Positions 1 through 8,749 of a stretch of 64,000 bases of DNA are shown piece after piece. The position numbers were made by a program, and so were the translations under genes. The stretch covers positions 1 to 64,000 of the forward strand of contig NZ_FOJU01000004.1 of the NCBI RefSeq assembly GCF_900111875.1, in the 5' to 3' direction. The notes under the pieces are model-generated. The model saw only the letters and a list, made by a program, of their open reading frames with translations, searched no databases and had not been told where the DNA came from. Source of the stretch: Poseidonocella pacifica. GTDB lineage: Bacteria > Pseudomonadota > Alphaproteobacteria > Rhodobacterales > Rhodobacteraceae. The stretch's first letter is position 1, and the number at the start of each line of letters is the position of its first letter.

Positions 1-295
1 CCGCAAGCAGTTTTTTCCAAAAATCTCACTTTTTTCGAAAAAACACAAATAATGCCCCAAAAACAATCAACTACACGATCACAACCGCTCCAAAAAACCC
101 CAACCCAACCCCAAAAACACCCCTCAACACCATCGCCTAAACCTTATCCACATACTTACCCACAAAATCACACCCGAGTCGGCTCTCAGAAACAGGCAAA
201 GTGACGTTTCTCACCACTATCTGACTCTGCCGGCCGCAAATCCGTGGATGATTCCACGAATCCCGACTCAAAAGAACGGATGGCTTTGGAGAGGA
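1..295. other. Non-coding G-poor region, possible replication-origin or dnaA-promoter segment
   Basis: No credible reading frame is present. On the + strand positions 1-180 contain only about ten G residues and are dominated by A and C, with A/T blocks near the left edge. Two DnaA-box-like 9-mers lie at 144-152 and 156-164. A C-tract cluster at 98-123 would form a G-quadruplex motif on the - strand. A weak hairpin (243-248 with 253-258) lies just beyond the end of msrQ. The composition differs sharply from the rest of the window. An origin or dnaA upstream region is an inference; the left neighbour is outside the window. Confidence 0.4.
144..164 (+). promoter_or_regulatory. Two DnaA-box-like sites
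   Basis: TTATCCACA at 144-152 matches the DnaA box consensus TTATNCACA exactly. TTACCCACA at 156-164 differs by one base. Both face the same way and start 12 bases apart, about one helical turn. They sit in the G-poor, A/T-block-containing segment at the left edge. Binding by DnaA is inferred. Confidence 0.45.
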
Positions 296-901
296 TCAGG
301 CGAGGCGTCTTCGTTTCAAAGCGCTGAGCCGCACAAACAGGAGCCCGAAAATCACGCCGAGGTATACGAGTGGCTCTATCTGTAGCCCCTTCGCCTGCAT
401 GACAAAGTGAAGCCCGCCGAGCGGGATCGCCACGTATGCCAAGCGATGCAACGCGTGCCAACGTCGTCCCAGAACGCGTATCGATCGATTGTTGGAGGTT
501 ATCGCGAGCGGCACGAGCAGTACGAAGCCGAGCATCCCCACGGTGATGTAAGGCCGTTTGACGACATCCGCCCAGATCATCGCAGGGTCCTGCACATCCA
601 GCAGCAGCCAGATCAGAAGATGCAGTGCTATATAGAAGAACGCGAGCAACCCCAGAGCGCGCCGCAAACGGAGAAGGTTGATGCCCGTGAAGCGGCGAAG
701 TGGGGTCACCAGAAGAGTCGCTATCAAAAGCTGAAGGCCGAGTTCGCCGGTTTCATGCTCCAGTGACTTTATCGGCTCGATGGAGAGTGTGCCGGTGATC
801 GCTTGCCAGAATAGCCAGATCGCGGGCAGTACTCCGGCAACATACACAGCCACCGCCGGAACTTGTTTCAGGAGCGCGTTCAGTCGATCTACGCTTCGCA
901 T
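296..901 (-). CDS. msrQ: Protein-methionine-sulfoxide reductase heme-binding subunit MsrQ
   Basis: Inner-membrane b-type heme protein that passes electrons from the quinone pool or flavin to the periplasmic reductase MsrP, repairing methionine sulfoxide in envelope proteins. The 201-residue protein is almost entirely hydrophobic, with about six predicted membrane spans and the His residues expected of the ferric-reductase-like family (for example FYIALHLLIW and RWHALHRLAYV). Length is normal for MsrQ. Its ATG overlaps the msrP stop by one base (TGATG), so the two are translationally coupled. It is the last gene of the pair; no strong terminator follows. Confidence 0.93.
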   Translation of the reverse strand: MRSVDRLNALLKQVPAVAVYVAGVLPAIWLFWQAITGTLSIEPIKSLEHETGELGLQLLIATLLVTPLRRFTGINLLRLRRALGLLAFFYIALHLLIWLLLDVQDPAMIWADVVKRPYITVGMLGFVLLVPLAITSNNRSIRVLGRRWHALHRLAYVAIPLGGLHFVMQAKGLQIEPLVYLGVIFGLLFVRLSALKRRRLA

Positions 902-1794
902 CAGAAATTGCGCCGTAGATCCATTCCTTCATACAGGCCGGCCACCTCGGCACCATACCCGTTGAACATCTCCGTTGGGATCTTCGGAGAGAAAAGGCCC
1001 CCACCGATCCGGCGTTCCTGAGCCTGCGACCAGCGAGGGTGATCAACCTCCGGGTTCACGTTGGAGTAAAAACCGTACTCGCGCGGATTTGCCTTGTTCC
1101 AACTCGTCGGCGGCTCTGACTCTGACAACGTAATGCGGACGATGGATTTGATCGACTTGAACCCGTACTTCCATGGCACCACGAGCCGCAAAGGCGCCCC
1201 ATTCTGATTTGGGATGTCCCGGCCGTATATTCCCGTGGCCATGATCGTGAGGGGATGCATCGCCTCATCGAGGCGTAACCCTTCGACATAGGGCCACTCC
1301 AGAACGGGGGAGCTCACCCCCCGCATTTCGGCAGGGCGCAGCAGGGTCTCAAACGCGACAAAGCGTGCGTTGGACTGTACCCCCGCCAACTCCAGCAAAT
1401 CGGCGAGTTCGGACCCCATCCATGGAACGACCATCGACCACGCCTCCACGCAGCGCAGCCGATAGATCCGCTCCTCTACGACCATTTTGGAGAGAATGTC
1501 TTCGAAAGCATAGTCCGCAGGTCGATCCACCAATCCATCGATCCTCACGGACCAGGGTGAGACGGTCATATCGGCTGCGTGGCGTGCGGGATCTTCCTTG
1601 CCCGTGCCGAACTCATAGAAATTGTTGTACCCCGTGATTTCTTCCCAGGAGTTTGGCTCCATTTCAGAGGCAGCCGCGGCACCGCCGGCGAACCCGACCC
1701 CCGCCATACCGCCAAGCAGCGCGCGACGGTTCAGGTAGATCGCCTCGTCTGTAACACTGTCTTCGCGCAGATCGGATTTCCAACGGTTCGCCAT
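901..1794 (-). CDS. msrP: Protein-methionine-sulfoxide reductase catalytic subunit MsrP
   Basis: Periplasmic molybdenum-cofactor enzyme that reduces methionine sulfoxide in proteins, paired with MsrQ. The 297-residue protein has a Tat-like signal (LNRRALLGG followed by a hydrophobic Ala/Gly stretch) and a sulfite-oxidase-type Mo-binding fold. RCVEAWSMVVPW carries the expected Mo-ligand Cys. The start at 1794 was chosen because GGAG lies seven bases upstream; an upstream in-frame start at 1848 would put about 18 extra residues before the signal. It shares a divergent promoter region with the DUF302 gene. Family assignment is strong; substrate range is inferred from the family. Confidence 0.93.
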   Translation of the reverse strand: MANRWKSDLREDSVTDEAIYLNRRALLGGMAGVGFAGGAAAASEMEPNSWEEITGYNNFYEFGTGKEDPARHAADMTVSPWSVRIDGLVDRPADYAFEDILSKMVVEERIYRLRCVEAWSMVVPWMGSELADLLELAGVQSNARFVAFETLLRPAEMRGVSSPVLEWPYVEGLRLDEAMHPLTIMATGIYGRDIPNQNGAPLRLVVPWKYGFKSIKSIVRITLSESEPPTSWNKANPREYGFYSNVNPEVDHPRWSQAQERRIGGGLFSPKIPTEMFNGYGAEVAGLYEGMDLRRNF

Positions 1795-1950
1795 GAGCCA
1801 CTCCATTCCCAATGCGCCCGACGATACCCTCCCCACGGCTGCGTCCAAACCAAATTCGTCTCACGTTGCCGTGCCAGCGCTGTAACACGCGGCAAAGACA
1901 TTCATGAATTGCTATGTTAAGCTGCCGTCAGATCGGCAAGGGAGGCCAAC

Positions 1951-2385
1951 ATGATCCGCTCAACACTCGCAGCCATTCTTCTCGCAACTCCACTCGCCGC
2001 GCAGGACGCGATTACATATACCTCGTCCCAAAGCTTCGAAGACGTGCTTTTCGGCTTGGAGAGCGCGATTTTGGATGAGGGTCTCGTGATCGACAGCCGA
2101 AGCAAGGTCGGCGACATGCTCGAACGCACGCGCGAAGACGTCGGCTCTGACGTCGTCCTATATGAAGAGGCCGAAGTTCTCAGCTTTTGCTCCGCCCGCG
2201 TGTCACGCCAAGTGATGGAGGCAGACCCGATGAACATCGTCTTTTGCCCCTACGATATCTTCGTCGCGAGCCTTCCGGGAGCGGATGAAACCATTATCGG
2301 GTTCCGAACCTATCCGGACGGTCCGATGATGGAAGTGCAGAACTTGCTCGACAGCATCGCGAAAGCGGCCATCGGCCAGGACTAA
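1951..2385 (+). CDS. Exported DUF302-family protein
   Basis: Small periplasmic protein of 144 residues with a cleavable signal peptide (hydrophobic LAAILLATPLAAQ, likely cut after AQ). The mature part resembles the DUF302/TT1751-like fold: an N-terminal SFEDVLFGLESAILDEGLVI segment, a two-Cys core (FCSARV and FCPYDI) and a YPDGP turn near the C-terminus. DUF302 proteins have no settled biochemical role. A strong Shine-Dalgarno (GGGAGG) precedes the ATG by five bases. It is divergent from msrPQ and convergent with clpB, with a shared hairpin between the two ends. Confidence 0.75.
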   Translation: MIRSTLAAILLATPLAAQDAITYTSSQSFEDVLFGLESAILDEGLVIDSRSKVGDMLERTREDVGSDVVLYEEAEVLSFCSARVSRQVMEADPMNIVFCPYDIFVASLPGADETIIGFRTYPDGPMMEVQNLLDSIAKAAIGQD

Positions 2386-2396
2386 CCGGAACGAAA

Positions 2397-2420
2397 AGGG
2401 GCGCCCCACAGGGCGCCCCT
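2397..2420 (-). terminator. Rho-independent terminator for clpB
   Basis: A perfect 10-bp stem (AGGGGCGCCC with GGGCGCCCCT) closes a 4-base loop. Read on the - strand it is followed by TTTT, so it best serves clpB; it could also stop the convergent DUF302 transcript. Confidence 0.8.
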
Positions 2421-2433
2421 CTCAGTCAGAATG

Positions 2434-5052
2434 TTAGTGTACCACTGCGTCTTCGGGCTTGGTCCGATTGGACCGGGAGACTCTGTCGCCGATCAAAAGG
2501 CCTTCTGGCCCTGCAGAGACAGGCACCAAGTCGCCATCGTGCACATCCCCCGAAAGCAGCATCTCGGCCAGCGGGTTCTGCAGCGCGCGTTGGATCACGC
2601 GCTTCAGTGGCCGCGCCCCAAAGACGGGATCATATCCCTCATCGGCAAGCCATGTCCGTGCACTGTCATCCAGCTCCAGCGTGATCTTGCGTGCGGCAAG
2701 CCGGGCAAGCAGCCGCGAAAGCTGGATCGTGACGATCCCGTCCATGTCATCCCGCGCGAGCCGGTCAAAGATGATCATGTCATCCAGACGGTTCAGGAAC
2801 TCTGGCCGGAAATGCGCCTGCACCGCGGCCATCACATCCTGTTTCGCCTGAGATGCATCCGCGTCCTCGGGCAGTTGGCTAAGCGCTTGCGTCCCGAGGT
2901 TCGAGGTCAGCACAATGATCGTCTGCTTGAAATCGACGCGGTGCCCCTGTCCGTCGGTAAGCACCCCATCGTCGAGAACCTGCAACAACACGTTGAAGAC
3001 CTCCGGATGCGCCTTTTCGACCTCGTCGAACAGGACCACCTGATAAGGACGCCGCCGGACAGCTTCGGTCAGGACACCGCCCTCTTCATACCCGACATAA
3101 CCCGGAGGGGCCCCGATCAGGCGCGATACCGAATGCTTCTCCATGAATTCCGACATGTCGATGCGAACCATCGCGCTGTCGTCATCAAAGAGGTACTCAG
3201 CCAGCGCCTTGGTCAATTCGGTTTTCCCCACGCCGGTCGGCCCGAGGAAGAGGAACGATCCCAACGGACGATTTTCATCCTGCAAACCGGCACGCGCCCT
3301 GCGAACGGCATTGGCAACTGCTGAAACAGCCGCGTCCTGTCCGATCACCCGCGCATGAAGCTCGTCTTCCATGCGCAACAGCTTGTCACGCTCACCCTCA
3401 AGCATCTTGGCAGTCGGGATGCCCGTCCAGCGCTCGACGACCGCCGCGATCTGTTCCGGCCGTACGGCCTCTTCGACCATGACGCCATCCTGTTCCTGCT
3501 GTTCGGCTTCGTTCAACTGCTTCTCTAGCTGTGGAATGACGCCATAGGATAGCTCACCGGCCTTCGCGAGATTGCCCTCGCGCTTGGCGATATCGAGTTC
3601 CGCCCGTGCCCGATCCAGCTGCTCCTTGATATCACGCGCGGAGGCGAGCTTGTCGCGCTCGGCCTGCCATTTCGCGGTCATCTCGGATGAACGCTCCTGC
3701 AGCTCGGCCAAGTCTCGTTCGATCGCCTCGAGCCGATCCATGGAGGCGGCATCATCCTCCTTCTTCAGGGCCTCGGCCTCAATCTGCATCTGAAGGATGT
3801 TCCGATCGAGTTGGTCCAACTCTTCCGGCTTGGAATCCACCTCCATCCGAAGACGGGAGGCCGCCTCATCCATCAGGTCGATCGCCTTGTCCGGCAAGAA
3901 CCGATCCGTGATGTAGCGGTGCGACAAGGTTGCTGCCGCGACCAGCGCACTATCGGAAATCCGAACGCCGTGGTGAAGTTCGTACTTCTCCTTGATGCCG
4001 CGCAGGATCGAGATTGTGTCCTCAACTGTCGGCTCCTCAACCATCACAGGTTGGAAACGCCGGGCCAAGGCCGCGTCCTTCTCGACATACTTCCGGTATT
4101 CATCAAGCGTGGTAGCCCCGATGCAGTGCAACTCCCCCCGCGCCAGTGACGGCTTGATGAGGTTCGCCGCGTCCATCGCGCCATCGGTCTTGCCCGCGCC
4201 AACCAGCGTGTGCATCTCGTCGATGAAAAGAATGACTTCGCCCGCCGCGTCTTCGATCTCCTTGAGAATGGCTTTCAGCCGTTCCTCGAATTCGCCGCGA
4301 TACTTCGCACCCGCGATGAGCGCCCCCATATCAAGCGCAAGAAGGCGCTTGTTCTGAAGGCTTTCCGGCACATCCCCGTTTATGATCCTGAGCGCCAGAC
4401 CTTCGGCGATGGCCGTCTTGCCGACGCCGGGTTCACCGATAAGGACCGGATTATTCTTGGTCCGCCGGGAAAGCACCTGCATCGCCCGACGAATTTCCTC
4501 GTCTCGGCCAATGATCGGGTCGATCTTGCCCTGTTCGGCGGCCTCGGTCAGATCGCGCGCGTATTTCTTGAGGGCGTCATACCCTTCTTCGGCGGTTTCC
4601 GAATCCGCGGTGCGCCCCTTGCGAATGTCGTTGATCGCTTCGTTCAGCTTCTGCGCCGTAACCGAAGCGGCATCCAACGCGTCTTTCGCCCCGGACTTCA
4701 CCATGGCAAGCGCCATCAGCACCCGCTCTACGGGGACAAAACTGTCGCCCGCCTTCTTCGCGATCTTCTGTGCCTCGTCGAGCACCTTGGCCGTTTGGGT
4801 ATCGAGATAGACCTGTGCGGTATCACCGCTGACCTTCGGGACTTTCTTCAGCGCGATGGCAAGCGCTTCGACCACGCGGTCCGGTGCGCCGCCAGCGCTC
4901 TTGATCAGGTTGGCCGCAAGCCCCTGATCGTCATCCATCAATGCTTTCAGCAGATGTTCGGGAAGCAGACGTTGGTGCCCGTCCCTTATGGCGATTGTCT
5001 GAGCCGCTTGTACGAACCCTCGCGACCGCTCCGTGAACTTGGACAAGTCCAT
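2434..5052 (-). CDS. clpB: ATP-dependent chaperone ClpB
   Basis: Cytoplasmic Hsp100 disaggregase that works with DnaK to rescue aggregated proteins. At 872 residues it has the full family layout: N-terminal Clp repeat domain (about 1-145), first AAA+ module with Walker A GEPGVGKT near 205, the long coiled-coil M domain (about 400-525) that separates ClpB from ClpA, and a second AAA+ module with Walker A GPTGVGKT near 605 plus the GYVGYEEGG pore loop. AAGGAG precedes the ATG. I looked for a heat-shock (RpoH) promoter in the 200 bases upstream and found none convincing. Confidence 0.98.
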   Translation of the reverse strand: MDLSKFTERSRGFVQAAQTIAIRDGHQRLLPEHLLKALMDDDQGLAANLIKSAGGAPDRVVEALAIALKKVPKVSGDTAQVYLDTQTAKVLDEAQKIAKKAGDSFVPVERVLMALAMVKSGAKDALDAASVTAQKLNEAINDIRKGRTADSETAEEGYDALKKYARDLTEAAEQGKIDPIIGRDEEIRRAMQVLSRRTKNNPVLIGEPGVGKTAIAEGLALRIINGDVPESLQNKRLLALDMGALIAGAKYRGEFEERLKAILKEIEDAAGEVILFIDEMHTLVGAGKTDGAMDAANLIKPSLARGELHCIGATTLDEYRKYVEKDAALARRFQPVMVEEPTVEDTISILRGIKEKYELHHGVRISDSALVAAATLSHRYITDRFLPDKAIDLMDEAASRLRMEVDSKPEELDQLDRNILQMQIEAEALKKEDDAASMDRLEAIERDLAELQERSSEMTAKWQAERDKLASARDIKEQLDRARAELDIAKREGNLAKAGELSYGVIPQLEKQLNEAEQQEQDGVMVEEAVRPEQIAAVVERWTGIPTAKMLEGERDKLLRMEDELHARVIGQDAAVSAVANAVRRARAGLQDENRPLGSFLFLGPTGVGKTELTKALAEYLFDDDSAMVRIDMSEFMEKHSVSRLIGAPPGYVGYEEGGVLTEAVRRRPYQVVLFDEVEKAHPEVFNVLLQVLDDGVLTDGQGHRVDFKQTIIVLTSNLGTQALSQLPEDADASQAKQDVMAAVQAHFRPEFLNRLDDMIIFDRLARDDMDGIVTIQLSRLLARLAARKITLELDDSARTWLADEGYDPVFGARPLKRVIQRALQNPLAEMLLSGDVHDGDLVPVSAGPEGLLIGDRVSRSNRTKPEDAVVH

Positions 5053-5255
5053 GGTTTGTTCTCCTTTTCAGCAAGCGCCCTATGGTTCAGCGTCCGTCTC
5101 GCGGCACGCCATGTTAAGGGCCTCAACAAAGAGATGGGCACAGCATGTGGACGCTTCAAGTAAGCAGCGGTGCAAATTTGCCACATTCAATGGACAGGCT
5201 CGAACCATCGCGCTATGCCACGGAGGACGCCACCCAAACAGAACAGGAGATGCCC

Positions 5256-5951
5256 ATGTCCGACGATCGTCTCATCGTCGCTCTCGACGTGCCCGATGCC
5301 CATAGCGGACTTGAACTCGCCAAGGCGATCGGCCCCGCAGTCTCTTTCTACAAGATCGGGCTCGGCATGCTGACCGGGGGCGGGCTGGCACTCGCCAACG
5401 AGCTCAAGATGGAGCATGGCAAGCGCATCTTCCTCGATATGAAACTCTTCGACATCGGCGCGACTGTCGAAGCCGCGGTGCGCGGGCTGGTTCAGTTCGA
5501 TCTCGACTTTCTCACCGTACATGGCGACCCCCATGTCGTACGCGCCGCTATGGAAGGCGCATCCGGCAGCAAGACCAAGATCCTCGCGGTCACCATCCTT
5601 ACATCGCTGGACCGGGCCGATCTGGATGCCTCCCTCATGATGCCCGGCGCGATCTCCGATGTGGTCCAGACCCGCGCCGGGCGCGCCTTCGAAGCTGGCG
5701 CGGATGGTGTCATTGCCTCCCCCCACGAAGCCGCCGCGATACGCGCCATGCCCGAATCTGCTGGGCGCTTGATCGTCACGCCGGGCGTCCGCCCGACCGG
5801 CAGTTCGTCGAACGATCAAAAGCGTATCGCCACCCCCGCCGCGGCGCTTGCCGCCGGGGCGGATCACGTCGTCGTCGGCCGCCCGGTCTGGACCGCTGCG
5901 CGCCCCGCCGATGCGGCAACCGCCATCCTGAACGAGATGCAGGCGGCCTAG
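5256..5951 (+). CDS. pyrF: Orotidine 5'-phosphate decarboxylase
   Basis: Catalyses the last step of UMP synthesis, OMP to UMP plus CO2. The 231-residue protein fits the usual size. It shows the N-terminal IVALDVPD strand, the catalytic D-x-K-x-x-D signature in FLDMKLFDIGATV near residue 60, and the C-terminal VTPGVRP and VVGRPV phosphate-binding segments. The start at 5256 is set by GGAG six bases upstream; the frame is open further upstream but without family similarity. It stands alone between clpB (divergent) and dinB. Confidence 0.96.
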   Translation: MSDDRLIVALDVPDAHSGLELAKAIGPAVSFYKIGLGMLTGGGLALANELKMEHGKRIFLDMKLFDIGATVEAAVRGLVQFDLDFLTVHGDPHVVRAAMEGASGSKTKILAVTILTSLDRADLDASLMMPGAISDVVQTRAGRAFEAGADGVIASPHEAAAIRAMPESAGRLIVTPGVRPTGSSSNDQKRIATPAAALAAGADHVVVGRPVWTAARPADAATAILNEMQAA

Positions 5952-6065
5952 GACGTGCGGTAGGGATTGCCTGACTTTCCCTTGGGTCAAACGTTTGCGA
6001 GAGTATTCCTGCGTCACCCGAGGGCACATCCCCCTGTTGCGTCCTACCTCGGAACACGCCTCTTC

Positions 6066-6096
6066 TCCCGTCCGGTTCTCTCCCAACCGGACGGGA
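6066..6096. terminator. Strong inverted repeat between pyrF and dinB
   Basis: A perfect 12-bp stem (TCCCGTCCGGTT with AACCGGACGGGA) around a 7-base loop. There is no T-tract on either side, so it is an atypical terminator of pyrF at best. An operator or RNA structure in the dinB leader is the alternative. Confidence 0.45.
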
Positions 6097-6142
6097 CCAT
6101 CCTCCCCTGTTCCATCGTTCCCGCCGGGCGTATAATCGTCTC

Positions 6143-7396
6143 ATGACCGCCCTTTGCCGCGATTGCCTGACCCTGTTTGATACCGGCTCCCGGTGTCCGG
6201 CTTGTCGCAGCCCGCGCATCGTTGCCCATTCGGAACTCTGCGAGCTCAGCATCGCCCATATGGATTGCGACGCTTTCTATGCCAGCGTGGAAAAACGCGA
6301 CCGCCCCGAACTTGCCGACAAGCCGGTGATCATCGGGGGCGGGCGCCGGGGCGTCGTCTCGACCGCGTGCTACGTTGCGCGCATACGCGGCGTTCGCTCG
6401 GCAATGCCGATGTTTCAGGCGCTCAAGCTTTGTCCCGACGCAGTGGTTCTCAAACCCCGCATGGCACTCTACGCCGAGGTATCAAAACAGATCCGCGCGA
6501 TGATGGAGGATCTGACCCCAGCGATCGAACCCCTTTCGCTTGATGAGGCGTTCATTGACCTCAACGGAACGGCGCGGCTCCATGGCGCTCCGCCTGCGGT
6601 CATGCTCGCCCGTCTCGTCAAGCGTATGAAATCCGAGCTTGGCGTGACTGGCTCCATCGGGCTGAGCCACAACAAGTTCCTCGCCAAGATCGCGTCTGAC
6701 CTCGACAAGCCCAACGGGTTTGCCGTGATCGGTGCCGCCGAAACCCCCAACTTTCTTCATGACAAGCCTGTGCGCCTCATCTGGGGTGTGGGCCAGGCGA
6801 CACAATCCTCGCTCGATGCAGCGGGCATTCATACCTTTGCGGATCTGCTTCGCTGGGATCGCCGCGACCTGCATGATCGTTTCGGCTCCATGGGAGAGCG
6901 GCTCTGGCACCTCGCCCGAGGACAGGATCAGCGGCGCGTTTCTGCCCGCAACCCGGTGAAATCCATCTCCAATGAAACAACATTCCATACCGACACCGCC
7001 GATCCCGACCTGCTTGACGGGCATTTGTGGCGCATGGCGGAGAAAGTCGCGGACCGCGCCAAGGCAAAAGACCTGGCGGGCCGCGTCGTCACGCTAAAGC
7101 TCAAACGCGCGGACCATCGCCTGATCACGCGCCGGACGCACCTGCCTATCGCGACGCAGCTGGCTGACAAGATCTATCACACGGCCCGCACATTGCATGA
7201 AACGTTGGCGGACAAGGGACCGTTCCGGCTTCTCGGGGTTGGCATCAGCGAACTCGTCCCCGGTGCGCAAGCCGACCTGACGTCGGATTTCCTCGATCCC
7301 GGTGCGGAGCAACGAAAGCGGGCGGAGCGTGCGACCGATGCGATTCGCGCGCGTTTTGGCGCAGAAGCCATCGTGAAGGGGCGTTCTTTGCGGTGA
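6143..7396 (+). CDS. dinB: DNA polymerase IV (Y-family) with N-terminal Cys4 motif
   Basis: Error-prone translesion polymerase. The 417-residue protein has the Y-family palm and finger motifs (HMDCDAFYASVE near residue 40, SLDEAFIDL near 132, the SIGLSHNKFLAKIASD segment near 172) and a C-terminal little-finger domain. The first about 25 residues carry two CxxC pairs (CRDC and CPAC), a zinc-ribbon-like extension absent from E. coli Pol IV. The ATG at 6143 keeps this extension; a shorter start near the HMDCD motif would remove it. I saw no canonical alphaproteobacterial SOS box upstream. Confidence 0.95.
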   Translation: MTALCRDCLTLFDTGSRCPACRSPRIVAHSELCELSIAHMDCDAFYASVEKRDRPELADKPVIIGGGRRGVVSTACYVARIRGVRSAMPMFQALKLCPDAVVLKPRMALYAEVSKQIRAMMEDLTPAIEPLSLDEAFIDLNGTARLHGAPPAVMLARLVKRMKSELGVTGSIGLSHNKFLAKIASDLDKPNGFAVIGAAETPNFLHDKPVRLIWGVGQATQSSLDAAGIHTFADLLRWDRRDLHDRFGSMGERLWHLARGQDQRRVSARNPVKSISNETTFHTDTADPDLLDGHLWRMAEKVADRAKAKDLAGRVVTLKLKRADHRLITRRTHLPIATQLADKIYHTARTLHETLADKGPFRLLGVGISELVPGAQADLTSDFLDPGAEQRKRAERATDAIRARFGAEAIVKGRSLR

Positions 7397-7397
7397 T

Positions 7398-8264
7398 CTA
7401 TTCTGCAGCGAGCGGCAAACGTTCCTGACCAATCGCTGCGATCTCTGCCATCACGCCCGACAGAAGCGCTCGGACCTCTTCGAAGTTCTCGTTCGGGCGA
7501 ATCTCTCGCTCATCCATATAGAGTGAGCGGTCGATCTCTATCTGGAGGGCATGCTGATTACGTGCCGGCCGGCCATAGGTCTGGACGATATAGGCCCCCG
7601 CGAACGGCGCATTGCGCGCTACCCGCAGCCCCGCCCCGCGCAAGGCCTGCTCCACCTGCTCCACGATCCCCGCCCCCGCAGAGGCCCCGAATCGATCACC
7701 GATCACGACATCCGGTCGCGGCGCGCCAACGCGCCCGATCCCTTCGATCGCCTCATGCGGCATGGAATGGACATCCACGAGGATGGCTTCGTCGAACAGC
7801 GCATGGCTTTCCGTCAGAAGTTGGCGCAACCGCTCGTGGTAGGGATACCAGTGCCGGGAAATGCGCCGGTCGGCCTCATCTTGGGTGATTTTACCGGAGT
7901 AGATCGCCCGCCCGCCCGCCACGACACGGGGAATCACCCCAAGGCCCGACGCGACCCGTGGATTGTGCGAAAGTTTCCGCACCCCCTCGATAAGCGCCGG
8001 ATCAAGCTCCTCCGCCGAACGATTCAAGTCTAGATAAGCCCGAGGCGCCACAGCGCTCAGGAGTGGCGCACCATAATCCGTGACAGATCCGATAAGCTGA
8101 TCGACGAAAGCGTCTTCGGAGGACCGAATGCTGTGTTCGTCCAACGTAGACTGCTCAAGGAACGATGCCGGATAGTCGCACCCGCTGTGCGGGGAGGAAA
8201 AAACGACGCTCGTTTGCCGCGTTCGCGGCTGATGCAGGATATAAGCAGCCTTCGTCACAGACAT
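7398..8264 (-). CDS. N-formylglutamate amidohydrolase family protein
   Basis: Zinc hydrolase of the N-formylglutamate deformylase (HutG/FGase) family, about 288 residues. Family features are SSPHSGCDYP near the N-terminus, AYLDLNRSAEELDP, LVDVHSMPHEAI and VVIGDRFGASAG, which supply the His/Asp metal ligands. No histidine-degradation gene is adjacent, so the substrate may be another N-formyl or N-acyl amino acid. The start is uncertain: ATG at 8264 has AAAGGA very close, while a GTG two codons later has better spacing. It converges with dinB, one base apart. Confidence 0.85.
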   Translation of the reverse strand: MSVTKAAYILHQPRTRQTSVVFSSPHSGCDYPASFLEQSTLDEHSIRSSEDAFVDQLIGSVTDYGAPLLSAVAPRAYLDLNRSAEELDPALIEGVRKLSHNPRVASGLGVIPRVVAGGRAIYSGKITQDEADRRISRHWYPYHERLRQLLTESHALFDEAILVDVHSMPHEAIEGIGRVGAPRPDVVIGDRFGASAGAGIVEQVEQALRGAGLRVARNAPFAGAYIVQTYGRPARNQHALQIEIDRSLYMDEREIRPNENFEEVRALLSGVMAEIAAIGQERLPLAAE

Positions 8265-8410
8265 GTCCTTTCGATAAGAAAGCATAGACCGGATTCGTGA
8301 CGTTCCAAAAGCCCTTGATCCCCCGTTCGACTCCTTTTATAGACCGCACACCCGACGCGGTTCGCCCGCGTCCACTTTGTTTTTGGGCGTGGGGTTTTCG
8401 TCAAGGGTAT

Positions 8411-8485
8411 GGGTGATTAGCTCAGCGGTAGAGCACTTCGTTGACATCGAAGGGGTCACTGGTTCGATCCCAGTATCGCCCACCA
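8411..8485 (+). tRNA. tRNA-Val (anticodon GAC)
   Basis: A 75-base cloverleaf: acceptor GGGTGAT pairs with ATCGCCC, the D arm has AGCTCAGCGGTAGAGC, the anticodon stem CTTCG/CGAAG encloses TTGACAT (anticodon GAC, valine), and the T arm contains GGTTCGATCC. The terminal CCA is encoded at 8483-8485. Confidence 0.97.
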
Positions 8486-8565
8486 TGAATTCACCGTCCC
8501 CGGAACTCCGGGTGGCATGACCGTAACAAGGCGCATCGCTTGCGCCGCGACTGAAGGGAACGACC

Positions 8566-8691
8566 ATGAAGGTTCGCAACTCGCTCCGCTCGCTCAAGCA
8601 GCGCCACCGGGATTGCCGCGTCGTGCGCCGCAAGGGCCGCGTCTATGTGATCAACAAGACGCAGCGCCGCTTCAAAGCCCGTCAGGGCTGA
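8566..8691 (+). CDS. rpmJ: 50S ribosomal protein L36
   Basis: A 41-residue basic protein ([20 protein letters not shown] at its start, then [22 protein letters not shown]). It matches the longer L36 form in which most zinc-binding Cys residues are lost: only one Cys remains. Its place is the large ribosomal subunit. AAGGGA lies six bases before the ATG. It follows tRNA-Val by 80 bases and ends in a strong terminator. Confidence 0.95.
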   Translation: MKVRNSLRSLKQRHRDCRVVRRKGRVYVINKTQRRFKARQG

Positions 8692-8714
8692 AGACACGGC
8701 ACAGTTCTAGCGAC

Positions 8715-8739
8715 AAGGCCGCCTTCGGGCGGCTTTTTT
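8715..8739 (+). terminator. Rho-independent terminator after rpmJ
   Basis: Stem GCCGCC/GGCGGC with a TTCG tetraloop, followed by six T residues. It lies 24 bases beyond the rpmJ stop and is a textbook intrinsic terminator. Confidence 0.92.
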
Positions 8740-8749
8740 GCGTTTGCTC

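Noticed and set aside
5111-5127. CtrA half-site (TTAA followed by a partial second half) before clpB
   Set aside because: The second half does not match TTAA, and such half-sites are expected by chance.
2431-5163. Open frames of about 300 codons antisense to clpB
   Set aside because: No domain or ribosome-binding site; composition is that of a shadow of ClpB coding sequence.
5053-5255. Heat-shock sigma-32 promoter before clpB
   Set aside because: No pair of CTTG-like and CCAT-like boxes at the right spacing could be found by eye.
6050-6142. SOS box upstream of dinB
   Set aside because: Only GTTC-N4-GTTC is present; the alphaproteobacterial LexA site needs GTTC-N7-GTTC.
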